Assembly: GCF_037126265.1 (NCBI RefSeq) | Contig: NZ_JAYLLN010000006.1 | Coordinates: 77,864-141,863, forward strand | Source: Sphingobacterium tenebrionis | GTDB taxonomy: Bacteria > Bacteroidota > Bacteroidia > Sphingobacteriales > Sphingobacteriaceae | Length of the DNA: 64,000 nt | Reading direction: 5' to 3' | Shown here: one piece after another, positions 15,612 to 23,971 of the stretch | Position numbering within the stretch: the stretch's first letter is position 1 | Layout: the number at the start of each line of letters is the position of its first letter | Made by a program: the position numbers and the translations under genes | Notes under the pieces: generated by a model | Told to the model about the DNA's origin: nothing | Databases searched by the model: none | The model's input: only the letters and a program-made list of their open reading frames with translations

Positions 15612-17888
15612 TTATTCCACGATTCTCAGTTTGGCAAATTTAAGCAACAATTGCTTCTGTCCCAACTCTTTGAAAAAAATAGTTGCTTTAATATCCGGTT
15701 TATTTCCCTCCAGGTTGATCACCTTCCCAAAACCAAATCTTTCATGCTCCACTTCCATCCCTACTTGCAGGTTGGATGTATCCGATGGCGCAAAACCTTC
15801 GGTAGGTTTATGTGCCTTCGGCAATATCGAGGTCGTTTTCACCACCTTAGGTTTCGGTTTGGAAAACACATCGCCTGTCTCTTTTCGCTGCCAAGATACG
15901 CGTTCTGATTGAAAATCCTCGGATCCAACCGCAGAACTTCGCGGTTTGAAATCCAAATCCAAACAACTTGGGTTCAATTCATCCAAGAATCTACTTGGCT
16001 CACAGTTATTTAAGGTTCCCCAACGATAGCGTGAGGTGGCATAGGAAAGATGCAATTTCTTTTCTGCCCGTGTAACTGCCACATAGAACAATCGGCGTTC
16101 CTCTTCTAATTCCGAGCGGGAATTGAGTGACAACTGCGATGGAAATAGATTCTCCTCCAATCCTACGATGAATACCACCGGAAATTCCAATCCTTTAGAG
16201 GCATGTATAGTCATCAAAGAAACCGTATCTGCATTTGGATCCTTATCGTTGTCATCGTTGGTCAATAAAGCAATGTCCTGCATGAACACATCCAGGCCTT
16301 TTTCCTCCAGGTCCTCCCTCTCCGAAAACTCCTTGATACCATTCAGCAATTCCTGGATATTCTCGTATCGAGCAAGGCCTTCAACAGATTTATCCTCGTA
16401 AAGATCCTTTAATATGCCGGAATGTTGCGCGATATACATGGCGGTATCAAATGCCGTATTGGTTTTGGCCATTGCCTGGAAACTTTGGATCATGATCCCA
16501 AAATTGGTCACTGAACCCGCGCTCCTTCCGTCCAAAAACATCTGCGCATTGGCTACCACATCCCAGAGTCTAAGTTGGTTCTGGTCTGCAGCCACCATGA
16601 TACGGTCTACGGTGGTATCACCGATTCCGCGTCGAGGATAATTGATCACCCGTTTTAAGGCTTCTTCATCATTCGGGTTAAAGGTCAATCGGAAATACCC
16701 GATCAGGTCCTTGATTTCCTTACGTTGGTAGAAGGAGGTTCCACCATATAATTTATAGGGAACTCCCAGCTTTCGAAGGGCTTCCTCCATGGATCTGGAT
16801 TGCGCATTGGTACGATATAGGATTGCAAAATCCTTAAAGTTTAAGGTCTTAAGCGATTTTTCCTGCAAAATGGCCTCAGCAACAATCTTTCCTTCTTCAT
16901 TATCCGAAAAAGCACGTGTAACTTTTATTTTTTCTCCATCCTCATTGTCGGAGAATACATTCTTTTCTAATTGATTCTTATTGTTGGCGATGATGCTGTT
17001 CGCTGCATTGACGATCATCTTGGTCGAACGGTAGTTCTGTTCCAATTTATAGACCTTCACATCCGGATAATCCTTCTGGAAATTCAAGATGTTCTGGATA
17101 TTGGCACCGCGGAATGCATAGATACTTTGCGCATCATCCCCTACCACACAGATATTCTCGTTCACTGCTGCCAGTCTTTTCACGATCAGGTACTGGGAAA
17201 AGTTGGTATCCTGATACTCATCCACCATCAGGTATTTGAACTGATGCTGGTATTTGTACAGCACATCGGGATGTTTGTTCAACAGCACATTGGTCTTGAA
17301 CAATAGATCGTCAAAATCCATGGCCCCGGCGCGGTAACAACGTTGCGCATAGGTCATGTAGATCTGTCCCAATTGTCCCCTTCCATTGGCGATATCCTCC
17401 GCCATAATGGCTTCGTTCTTATTATATTCCTGCGGAGAGATCAGGTTATTCTTTGCTGATGAAATCCGACCATATACATGGTTTACATTGTACAGTTTAT
17501 CATCCAGGTTCAACTCTTTCAAGATGGCGCGCAATAAGCTCTTGGTATCGTCTGTATCGTAAATAGTAAAATTGCGGGGATAACCGATCAGTTCAGCCTC
17601 CACCCGTAGGATACGGGCAAAAACGGAGTGGAAAGTTCCCATCCAGATGTTCTTCGCCTCTTGACCAACCACCTTCATGATACGCTCACGCATCTCTTTC
17701 GCAGCCTTGTTGGTAAAGGTTAATACTAATATATTGAATGGATCAACGCCCTTTTGAATCAAATGGGCCACCCGATAGGTTATCACACGTGTCTTTCCAG
17801 ATCCTGCACCTGCTACAATCATCACCGGACCTTGAGTCTGCTCGACAGCCGCTCGCTGGGAAGGATTTAATCCTGCTAAAAAATCCAA
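15612..17888 (-). CDS. UvrD/PcrA-type ATP-dependent DNA helicase
   Basis: Superfamily 1 3'-5' helicase used in nucleotide excision and replication repair. The 758 residues show the Q-motif region (GLNPSQRAAVEQTQGPVMIV), Walker A AGAGSGKT, Walker B MVDEYQDTN, YRTNAQSR, LMTIHASKGLEFPVVF and VAVTRAEKKL. The C-terminal 50 residues (HERFGFGKVINLEGNK) are the Tudor-like module typical of PcrA/UvrD. The start is a TTG at 17888, preceded by an AGGAG sequence; an in-frame stop lies immediately upstream and no ATG is available near it. First gene of a likely operon with DUF4290 and murA. Confidence 0.94.
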   Translation of the reverse strand: MDFLAGLNPSQRAAVEQTQGPVMIVAGAGSGKTRVITYRVAHLIQKGVDPFNILVLTFTNKAAKEMRERIMKVVGQEAKNIWMGTFHSVFARILRVEAELIGYPRNFTIYDTDDTKSLLRAILKELNLDDKLYNVNHVYGRISSAKNNLISPQEYNKNEAIMAEDIANGRGQLGQIYMTYAQRCYRAGAMDFDDLLFKTNVLLNKHPDVLYKYQHQFKYLMVDEYQDTNFSQYLIVKRLAAVNENICVVGDDAQSIYAFRGANIQNILNFQKDYPDVKVYKLEQNYRSTKMIVNAANSIIANNKNQLEKNVFSDNEDGEKIKVTRAFSDNEEGKIVAEAILQEKSLKTLNFKDFAILYRTNAQSRSMEEALRKLGVPYKLYGGTSFYQRKEIKDLIGYFRLTFNPNDEEALKRVINYPRRGIGDTTVDRIMVAADQNQLRLWDVVANAQMFLDGRSAGSVTNFGIMIQSFQAMAKTNTAFDTAMYIAQHSGILKDLYEDKSVEGLARYENIQELLNGIKEFSEREDLEEKGLDVFMQDIALLTNDDNDKDPNADTVSLMTIHASKGLEFPVVFIVGLEENLFPSQLSLNSRSELEEERRLFYVAVTRAEKKLHLSYATSRYRWGTLNNCEPSRFLDELNPSCLDLDFKPRSSAVGSEDFQSERVSWQRKETGDVFSKPKPKVVKTTSILPKAHKPTEGFAPSDTSNLQVGMEVEHERFGFGKVINLEGNKPDIKATIFFKELGQKQLLLKFAKLRIVE

Positions 17889-18234
17889 AATTCGCTCCTA
17901 AGTTTAAATATCTATTGCCTCTATTTATGGGGACTCAAAATTACGAAAAATACATGGAGTAGACAATAGATGAGAGACGTTAGATGAGAGTTTATAGATG
18001 ATAGACTATAGACGATAGACCCGTCATTGCGAGGAGGTACGACGAAGCAATCTTTACACTAATCGAAAGATTGCTTCGTTCCTCGCAATGACGAAAAAAC
18101 TCGCAAGGTCGGGAAAGGTCTATAATCTATTATCTAACGTCTATTATCTAATCTATCAAGAACATTCCGTAAATTAGAGCTACCCTTATACATTTAATTC
18201 TATATACAATTAAAACTGAAATACAGTCCATTCT
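17889..18234. repeat. REP-like palindrome B flanked by inverted TCTATNN heptamer arrays
   Basis: The gap holds no gene. The palindrome spans 18022-18093: left arm 18022-18055 (the longer GAGGAGGTACGACGAAGC version), right arm 18066-18093. It is flanked on the left (about 17958-18020) by units like TAGATGATAGACTATAGACG and on the right (about 18117-18158) by their reverse complement, TCTATAATCTATTATCTAAC, so the whole forms a 200-base composite inverted structure. Confidence 0.75.
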
Positions 18235-18960
18235 ATGAATAATTTATTGACCACAGAAAAAGACCTCCAGCATTGTTTTCGAACTTTATTGAATTCCTGC
18301 ATATTACTGATTTTCTGCTTAATATTATCTTCTTGTTCGGTTTTACAACCAGTGCCTGGTACCTTTGTGGATCTGAAAAAAATCGTACCTGGAATAGAAA
18401 TAGACTTGAGCTATTATGGAAACCATAATTTTCTGGGTAGACCAGTGGATGGATACAAACGTGAAGTTGCCTATGCCACCCTGGAAGCAGGATTCGCACT
18501 TCAGGCATTGCAAAAGGACCTCCAAAAAGAAGGCTTAGGGATCAAAGTCTTTGATGCTTATCGACCTCAACAAGCGGTCGACCATTTCAAACGTTGGGCT
18601 AAGGACATCAAAGATACCTTGGCGAAAGCTACTTTCTATCCCGAAGTGGATAAAAGAAACCTTTTCAAATTGGGATACATTGCTGAAAGATCAGGACATA
18701 GCCGAGGCAGCACCATCGACCTCACCCTGATCACCCTCAAAGACAAAAAAGAACTGGATATGGGCAGTCCATTCGATTATTTCGGAGAAAAATCCCATCA
18801 CAATTACCGGCATCTAACAGAAACCCAAAAAGTCAACCGCAAAAAATTAAGGACTCTCATGGATAAACATGGCTTCAAAGCACTTGATGAAGAATGGTGG
18901 CACTATACTCTGAAAAACGAACCTTTCAAGGATAAATATTTTAATTTCCCTATTAAATAA
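18235..18960 (+). CDS. D-alanyl-D-alanine dipeptidase, VanX/DdpX-like lipoprotein
   Basis: Peptidase family M15D zinc enzyme that splits D-Ala-D-Ala. The 241-residue protein has a long hydrophobic leader ending in a lipobox (LSSC, Cys34). Zinc and catalytic residues are in place: His155 and Asp162 in SGHSRGSTID, Glu220 and His223 in EEWWHY; FDAYRPQQAVDHF supplies the conserved Arg. The lipid anchor suggests periplasmic recycling of cell-wall dipeptide rather than vancomycin resistance; no vanH/vanA genes are nearby. It stands alone between two repeat-rich gaps. Confidence 0.88.
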   Translation: MNNLLTTEKDLQHCFRTLLNSCILLIFCLILSSCSVLQPVPGTFVDLKKIVPGIEIDLSYYGNHNFLGRPVDGYKREVAYATLEAGFALQALQKDLQKEGLGIKVFDAYRPQQAVDHFKRWAKDIKDTLAKATFYPEVDKRNLFKLGYIAERSGHSRGSTIDLTLITLKDKKELDMGSPFDYFGEKSHHNYRHLTETQKVNRKKLRTLMDKHGFKALDEEWWHYTLKNEPFKDKYFNFPIK

Positions 18961-18973
18961 CGGTCAATTTCTC

Positions 18974-19039
18974 CGTCATTGCGAGGAACGAAGCAATCTT
19001 TCGATTAGTCCAAAGATTGCTTCGTTCCTCGCAATGACG
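18974..19039. repeat. REP-like palindrome C
   Basis: A perfect 28-base inverted repeat of the same family as copy A (arms 18974-19001 and 19012-19039, 10-base spacer). It begins 14 bases after the dipeptidase stop codon and could also act as an RNA-stabilising hairpin. Confidence 0.85.
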
Positions 19040-19044
19040 AATTT

Positions 19045-19110
19045 CGGCTATCCATCGTCTATTATCTATCGTCTATCATCTATAATCTAACATCTATTAC
19101 CTTTCATCCG
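19045..19110. repeat. TCTATNN heptamer array
   Basis: About eight degenerate 7-base units such as TCTATTA, TCTATCG, TCTATCA, TCTATAA and TCTAACA run from about 19050 to 19105, directly after palindrome C. The orientation matches the right-hand array of copy B. Confidence 0.65.
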
Positions 19111-19193
19111 AATCCTTTTTTAACCATTTGATAAAAAGAAGGAAACAATTAATTTCCCTACGTTAATTATCTTTATAACAGACAATTAACACA

Positions 19194-20078
19194 ATGAGCC
19201 GACAGATAAAACCAACCTACATTGAACCTTTATCGGATTTTGGTTTTAAAAAAATATTCGGCACATCAGCTAACAAAGATCTATTGATCAACTTCCTAAA
19301 TGTGGTTTTTCAGGGACGAAAAATTATCTTAGATATACATGAATGTAATTCAGAACGAATTGGCAAAACCAAAGAGCATGGGAAAGTATTTTTTGATCTC
19401 CATTGTATCGGTCAGAACGGGGAACATATTATCATCGAGGTACAGCGGTATAATCAGCGGAATTTCTTAAGTCGAATACTATATTATCAATCCATTCTCA
19501 TTTCCGAACAAGGTCAAATCGGAAAGCAGAAAAAATGGAATTACGAAATTTCGGAAATTTACACTATTGTGCTCATGGACAGCTTTCCGCTAGAAATAGA
19601 AAACAAGGATCAAAATTATATCCACCCGCTCTGCTATTGCAGTATGGAAACAGGAACAATATATCTCGAAAAAAGCAAAATAATTTTCTTAGAATTGATT
19701 AACTTTACCAAGAAAGAACCTGAAATACAGGGAGATCTGGAGAAATGGCTTTTTGCTTTAAAACATATGTCGGTCATGCAAAAAATCCCAGATCCACTTC
19801 AGGATCCTATTTTTAAAAAACTATTTAAAATAGCAAAATATACAAATCTAAACAGAAAGGAGCAGGAAATGTACGACAGGGAACTAAAACGTAAAAGGGA
19901 TGCCCAATTAATGAAAGACACGTGGTTGGAAGAAGGAGAATTAAAAGGAAGAGCAGAAAGAAATCAAGAGTTTGTCTTACTTCTTCATCATTATGGTGAC
20001 CCCATTGAAAAAATCTCCAAAATAACTGGCCTTTCTCAAGTGGAGATCAATAAAATCATAAAATCCAAAAAGGGCTAG
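19194..20078 (+). CDS. Rpn family recombination-promoting nuclease (PD-(D/E)XK)
   Basis: The 294-residue protein opens with PTYIEPLSDFGFKKIFG, the family signature of Rpn/PDDEXK_2 proteins (long annotated as putative transposases). The nuclease core shows Asp68 in VFFDLHC and Glu82-x-Gln84 in IIIEVQR, a usual variant of the D-ExK site; QRNFLSRILYYQS follows. The C-terminal third is charged and helical with EEGELKGRAE and a helix-turn-helix-like end (ISKITGLSQVEINKII). Characterised Rpn proteins are DNA endonucleases that promote RecA-independent recombination. It stands alone, with repeat arrays on both sides. A TATCTTTA box lies at 19168-19175. Confidence 0.88.
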   Translation: MSRQIKPTYIEPLSDFGFKKIFGTSANKDLLINFLNVVFQGRKIILDIHECNSERIGKTKEHGKVFFDLHCIGQNGEHIIIEVQRYNQRNFLSRILYYQSILISEQGQIGKQKKWNYEISEIYTIVLMDSFPLEIENKDQNYIHPLCYCSMETGTIYLEKSKIIFLELINFTKKEPEIQGDLEKWLFALKHMSVMQKIPDPLQDPIFKKLFKIAKYTNLNRKEQEMYDRELKRKRDAQLMKDTWLEEGELKGRAERNQEFVLLLHHYGDPIEKISKITGLSQVEINKIIKSKKG

Positions 20079-20149
20079 AAATTCAAAAAAATAAAAGATT
20101 ATCAATACAGCAAAAACCCAGATGGAATAAAATAATTAGACAAATAAAT

Positions 20150-20215
20150 TCTATTGTCTATTGTCTAATATCTATCATCTACCACCTATCCCCCCCTATC
20201 GTCTAACTTGGTACA
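20150..20215. repeat. TCTATNN heptamer array without a palindrome
   Basis: Units such as TCTATTG (twice), TCTAATA, TCTATCA and TCTACCA run from about 20153 to 20195, then a C-rich stretch and CTATCGTCTAAC. No REP arm is next to it, so the array can exist alone. Confidence 0.6.
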
Positions 20216-20266
20216 GTAATTGAAGTATTTGAAGTTGAACACAAATTGTTAAATAAATAACCACCT

Positions 20267-20821
20267 ATGAACTCAAATACAAAAATCTTATTAGGTTTAG
20301 GCCTATTGGCATGCACGGCATGTACGACAACTACCAAAACTGATCAGGACACAGATAAGGACACGACTATTGTGGTCAACCAACCAGCTTCACCCGTAAT
20401 TGTGGAAGAAAGAGTTGTGGAAGAACCGGCACAACCAGCCACAACCAATGCAATCAGCAGTAAACAAGTTAGTGACGGGACTATTAATGTCACTAAGGTC
20501 AATGTGTTGGGAAGCATCATGACTGTTGAACTGATGCTGGACAATCCAGAGAAAAATGCAATCAACATCAATTTCCCAGCAGATAACATCTATTACATCG
20601 ATGATGCAACGGCAAAGAAAAACAGCTTACTGAAAGATGATGCTGGAAAAGTTATGCTTACGCCAACCAATTCAGAGGGCAAAAAAATGAGGTATCTGGG
20701 ATCGGATAAAATGGTATTGATGAGCCTGAAATTTGCAGCTCCACCTGCTGAAAGCAAAACCATCAGTTTAACGTTAGGAGATTACGGAACGTTTGATGGA
20801 CTTCCTATCACCCGCCAATAA
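20267..20821 (+). CDS. Putative lipoprotein of unknown function
   Basis: The 184-residue protein has a short signal ending in Cys-rich MACTAC-like sequence (LLACTACTTTTKT), consistent with a lipobox, followed by a low-complexity Asp/Thr and Pro/Glu linker to about residue 65. The rest (about 66-184) is predicted to be beta-rich: SDGTINVTKVNVLGSIMTVE, INFPADNIYYIDD and LVLMSLKFAAPP-like strands, which recalls immunoglobulin-like periplasmic domains. I cannot assign a family. It precedes the OmpA-like lipoprotein gene by 93 bases and may be expressed with it. Confidence 0.65.
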   Translation: MNSNTKILLGLGLLACTACTTTTKTDQDTDKDTTIVVNQPASPVIVEERVVEEPAQPATTNAISSKQVSDGTINVTKVNVLGSIMTVELMLDNPEKNAININFPADNIYYIDDATAKKNSLLKDDAGKVMLTPTNSEGKKMRYLGSDKMVLMSLKFAAPPAESKTISLTLGDYGTFDGLPITRQ

Positions 20822-20914
20822 TCCATATAGAATTGCAGAAAGCAGATTTCAGAAAGGATAGAATTGTAGAAAAGATGGAATTGCAGAAAAGATGAGATAA
20901 GAGAAATTTGGAAT

Positions 20915-21628
20915 ATGAGAAATTCAGGAATAACTTTTATAAATATGAGTCTGTTCTCAGCATTGCTACTTATGGGTTGCAATGCTGAAAACAGCAATCA
21001 AAAAGGCAGCAAGGATACGGTTTATGCACCCATAAACAATGAGCCAGTAGATACCCTAAGAGCAGAATCCCAAGGGTTTGGTGCAGATACTGGATCATTT
21101 TCTGCATCAAGATCAGGCAACCAAACCGCCTCAGAAAGCGAAAACCAAACTACTTCAGCAACGGACAACCGAAACACCTCATCCTCAAACACATCCGATG
21201 GAACCTTGATTACTTCAGGAAGCAGTTTGACAGCATCATCCAGCAACTTGAATGTCGACATCCGCCTAGCAGCAGACAACCTTTTCGATTTTAATAAGGC
21301 AACCATAAAACCTGAGGCAGAACCAGAACTTAAAAAAGTTGCTGATCAACTGAAAAAAGTTAATGCCGATGCCGTTCAGATCATTGGGCATACCGATTCA
21401 AAAGGGAATGACCAATACAACGACAAATTGTCCCTACAACGTGCAGAAGCAGTAAAACAATGGTTCGAAAAAAACGGTGTAAAAAATAAGCTCTTAGCCA
21501 GCGGAAAAGGGGAAAAAGACCCCATCGCTGACAATGAACTACCCAACGGACAGGACAATCCCGAAGGCCGCACTAAAAACAGAAGAGTTGACATCAAATT
21601 CGTCGGCTCTCAGAGCATCAGCAATTAA
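20915..21628 (+). CDS. OmpA-like peptidoglycan-binding lipoprotein
   Basis: A 237-residue protein with a lipoprotein signal (LLLMGC, Cys at about residue 22), a Ser/Thr/Asn-rich linker to about residue 110, and a C-terminal OmpA domain. The domain shows DNLFDFNKATIKPEAEPEL, IIGHTDSKGNDQYNDKLS, LQRAEAVKQWFEKNGV and NRRVDIKF, the standard diaminopimelate-binding fold. It should tether the outer membrane to the cell wall. The start could be either residue 1 or Met11. The 85 bases upstream contain three imperfect copies of AGAATTGCAGAAAAGATG-like sequence (20828-20900). Confidence 0.88.
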   Translation: MRNSGITFINMSLFSALLLMGCNAENSNQKGSKDTVYAPINNEPVDTLRAESQGFGADTGSFSASRSGNQTASESENQTTSATDNRNTSSSNTSDGTLITSGSSLTASSSNLNVDIRLAADNLFDFNKATIKPEAEPELKKVADQLKKVNADAVQIIGHTDSKGNDQYNDKLSLQRAEAVKQWFEKNGVKNKLLASGKGEKDPIADNELPNGQDNPEGRTKNRRVDIKFVGSQSISN

Positions 21629-21971
21629 CTATTCCTATTGAACATTATTACCCAAAATTAGGCTAGGTTTTAATTATTCATGAAAGCATCTTCCAAGAAT
21701 ATTGCAAGTACCATGTAAGTGCAAATACACACTTACAACTCACTTACAACTCACTTACACTACACTTGAAACTAGCCTACAACAACATAAAAAAGCCGTA
21801 TCAAATTCCAATCTGATACGGCTTTTTTTCTTATTTTTTTATCCTTTACCTAATCCCTCTCCATCAAAAATCTATAATCTCTCATCTATCATCTATAATC
21901 CCTCATCTCCCATCAAACTACACAGTCTAACTACTAAATACTAACTACTAAATACTACCAAATAAATACCC
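21629..21971. repeat. Long inverted repeat, short tandem repeats, terminator and heptamers
   Basis: This 343-base gap holds an 11-base-pair long-range inverted repeat (TAGGCTAGGTTT at about 21659-21670 with AAACTAGCCTA at 21769-21779), three tandem ACTTACAACTC-like units at about 21731-21757, the terminator described separately, and a weak array of TCTATAATC/TCTCATC units (about 21867-21918). I see no gene in it. Confidence 0.55.
21788..21830. terminator. Bidirectional terminator between ompA-like gene and dnaB
   Basis: A perfect 13-base-pair stem (21791-21803 with 21814-21826; core AGCCGTATCA) is flanked by an A-run and a T-run, so it can end both convergent transcripts. Confidence 0.85.
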
Positions 21972-23570
21972 CTAAAACGGTGCATCATCCGGCATATCGT
22001 TCATTCTCGATGGCATAGTAATACCCCCACCAAATCCACCGAAATCACTGGAAGGCTGCATAGCACTACTTGCACCGCCAAAGTCGTTGAAACTTCCACC
22101 TTCAGGGCCACCCATACCAGAGAAATCATCCTCCAGATCCACGAACTTCACATATTTACCCACAAAGCGTAAAGGTACAATACCAGTTTCACCGTTACGG
22201 TGCTTCGCAATAATAACCTCACCTACCCCAACCGTGGATCGACCTTCTTCATCTTCCATCAACCCATAATATTCCGGACGATATAAGAACAACACCATAT
22301 CCGCATCCTGCTCGATAGATCCCGATTCACGTAAGTCGGAAAGCATTGGACGCTTACTGTTACCAGGTCTTGATTCTACGGCACGACTTAACTGTGATAA
22401 GGCCAGTACCGGGATATTCAATTCTTTGGCAACAGATTTCAATGCGCGGGAAATACTACCGATCTCTTGCTCACGGTTACCACCGCCACCTTTACCATCA
22501 CCTTTACCATGCATCAACTGCAGGTAATCGACGATCACCATCTGAATATCGTATTGTGCTTTTAGACGTCTACATTTTGCGCGGAACTCGAATACGTTCA
22601 GCGCTGGGGTATCATCGATGATCAAAGGTGCTTCTGTCAATCGACCAATTCTGGAATGCAGTTGCTGCCATTCATGGTCTGCCAGATTACCTTTTTTCAA
22701 TTTCTCCTGTTCAATCTCCGTTTCTCCAGCAATCAGACGGTTAACCAACTGTACTGACGACATCTCCAGGGAGAATACCGCAACAGCACGCTGATGGTCT
22801 ACCGCAGCATTCCGTGCTACAGATAATACGAAGGCCGTTTTACCCATTGCCGGACGAGCCGCAATAATCACCAGATCCGATGGTTGCCAACCGGAAGTCA
22901 TCCGATCCAACGCTGTCAGCCCGGAAGGAATACCCGTTAAACCGTCTGTCCGATCACGTAATAACTCCAGGTTATTGATGGCTTCGCGCATGATGTCGTC
23001 CATCTTACGTGAATCCCTTCTCAAGTTATTCTGCGCGATATCGAACAAAGATTTCTCCGCATGATCCAATAGATCAAAGATATCACTGGTTTCGTCATAC
23101 GAAGCGTTGATGATCTCTGTGGACACCTTGATCAGTTCTCTTTGGATATATTTTTGGGAGATGATACGTGCGTGGTATTCGATATTGGCTGCAGATACTA
23201 CCCTATCCGTCAATTGGGTAATATAATAAGCTCCACCAACCATTTCCAAAGCGCCCATTCCGCGCAATTCGGCGATTACGGTCAGTAGATCGATTGGCGA
23301 AGTCTTTTGGAACAGGTTATAAATTGCCTGGAAGATCTGTTGATGTGCTTCTTTATAGAACGAATCCGGTTTTAGGATATCGATCACCTCACTCAATGCA
23401 TTCTTTTCCAACATGAGTGCGCCAAGGACTGCTTCTTCCAGATCCAAAGCTTGAGGTGGTATCTTACCCAAACCACTAATCAAGTTGTTCACACTCGTCC
23501 GTTTCTGCTTGAAGTTCGGACGGTTCGACTGACCCGACTGGCTATTTGTGTGTTCGTTTTCTAAAGACAT
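21972..23570 (-). CDS. dnaB: Replicative DNA helicase DnaB
   Basis: The hexameric helicase of the replication fork. The 532 residues contain the N-terminal DnaG-binding domain (about 35-140; PPQALDLEEAVLGALML) and the RecA-like motor with Walker A ARPAMGKTAF, the FSLEMSSVQLVNRL block, IVDYLQLM and HRNGETGIVPL. Usual DnaB proteins are about 450-520 residues; the excess is a Gly/Met-rich tail ending DMPDDAPF, which resembles the acidic tip of SSB. The start is ATG 23570. The terminator at 21788 follows. Upstream lies a gap with DnaA-box-like sites. Confidence 0.96.
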   Translation of the reverse strand: MSLENEHTNSQSGQSNRPNFKQKRTSVNNLISGLGKIPPQALDLEEAVLGALMLEKNALSEVIDILKPDSFYKEAHQQIFQAIYNLFQKTSPIDLLTVIAELRGMGALEMVGGAYYITQLTDRVVSAANIEYHARIISQKYIQRELIKVSTEIINASYDETSDIFDLLDHAEKSLFDIAQNNLRRDSRKMDDIMREAINNLELLRDRTDGLTGIPSGLTALDRMTSGWQPSDLVIIAARPAMGKTAFVLSVARNAAVDHQRAVAVFSLEMSSVQLVNRLIAGETEIEQEKLKKGNLADHEWQQLHSRIGRLTEAPLIIDDTPALNVFEFRAKCRRLKAQYDIQMVIVDYLQLMHGKGDGKGGGGNREQEIGSISRALKSVAKELNIPVLALSQLSRAVESRPGNSKRPMLSDLRESGSIEQDADMVLFLYRPEYYGLMEDEEGRSTVGVGEVIIAKHRNGETGIVPLRFVGKYVKFVDLEDDFSGMGGPEGGSFNDFGGASSAMQPSSDFGGFGGGITMPSRMNDMPDDAPF

Positions 23571-23971
23571 ATTACAATTTATCTACGGCTTGTTCAAAAG
23601 TTTTCAATGATAGGGTAACAAATGTAAGGAAAATAAAATACCTCTATAACCAAAGTTATGAACAGCTAAAATAGGTGCTTCAACAATCATGCAATAGTAG
23701 TTGAATTACAAGCCTTAGTATTCCACATCAAATGTGGATAAAACCTTAATAACTCTATTTAAACACTCATTATCAATCATTTAAATCGATGTGGATAACA
23801 TCGGAGACTGTTAATAAGCCTTTAGCAGGAAAGCCTCGGAAAGGCTTTGTTGGCTTAAAAAGCAGTTCAAATTCATAGTCAGGGAGTTAAGGTTTTTGGA
23901 TTATCTAAACTATGGAAAAAGCTCGGGAGATAAAGGATAATTTCTGTTTACTTTGTTGTATCTTTGTCCCT
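23571..23971. promoter_or_regulatory. Intergenic region with DnaA-box-like sites
   Basis: Two exact TGTGGATAA sites (23733-23741 and 23790-23798) lie in the same orientation 57 bases apart, and TTATGAACA at 23656-23664 is one base off the TTATNCACA consensus. The segment between the two exact sites is AT-rich. A hairpin (AAAGCCT/AGGCTTT, 23830-23848) nested in AAGCC/GGCTT follows. This could be DnaA control of dnaB or menG, or part of an origin; no further boxes or 13-mers are clear. Confidence 0.5.

Noticed and set aside
17958..18158. CRISPR array made of the TCTATNN units
   Set aside because: The units are 7 bases, contiguous and degenerate, with no spacers or cas genes.
18235..18960. Vancomycin resistance cluster around the VanX-like gene
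   Set aside because: No vanA-type ligase, vanH or VanRS genes are nearby and the protein is a lipoprotein, so a cell-wall recycling role is more likely.
21702..21944. 80-codon plus-strand frame after the OmpA-like gene
   Set aside because: It runs through a perfect terminator and a heptamer repeat array and has low-complexity sequence.
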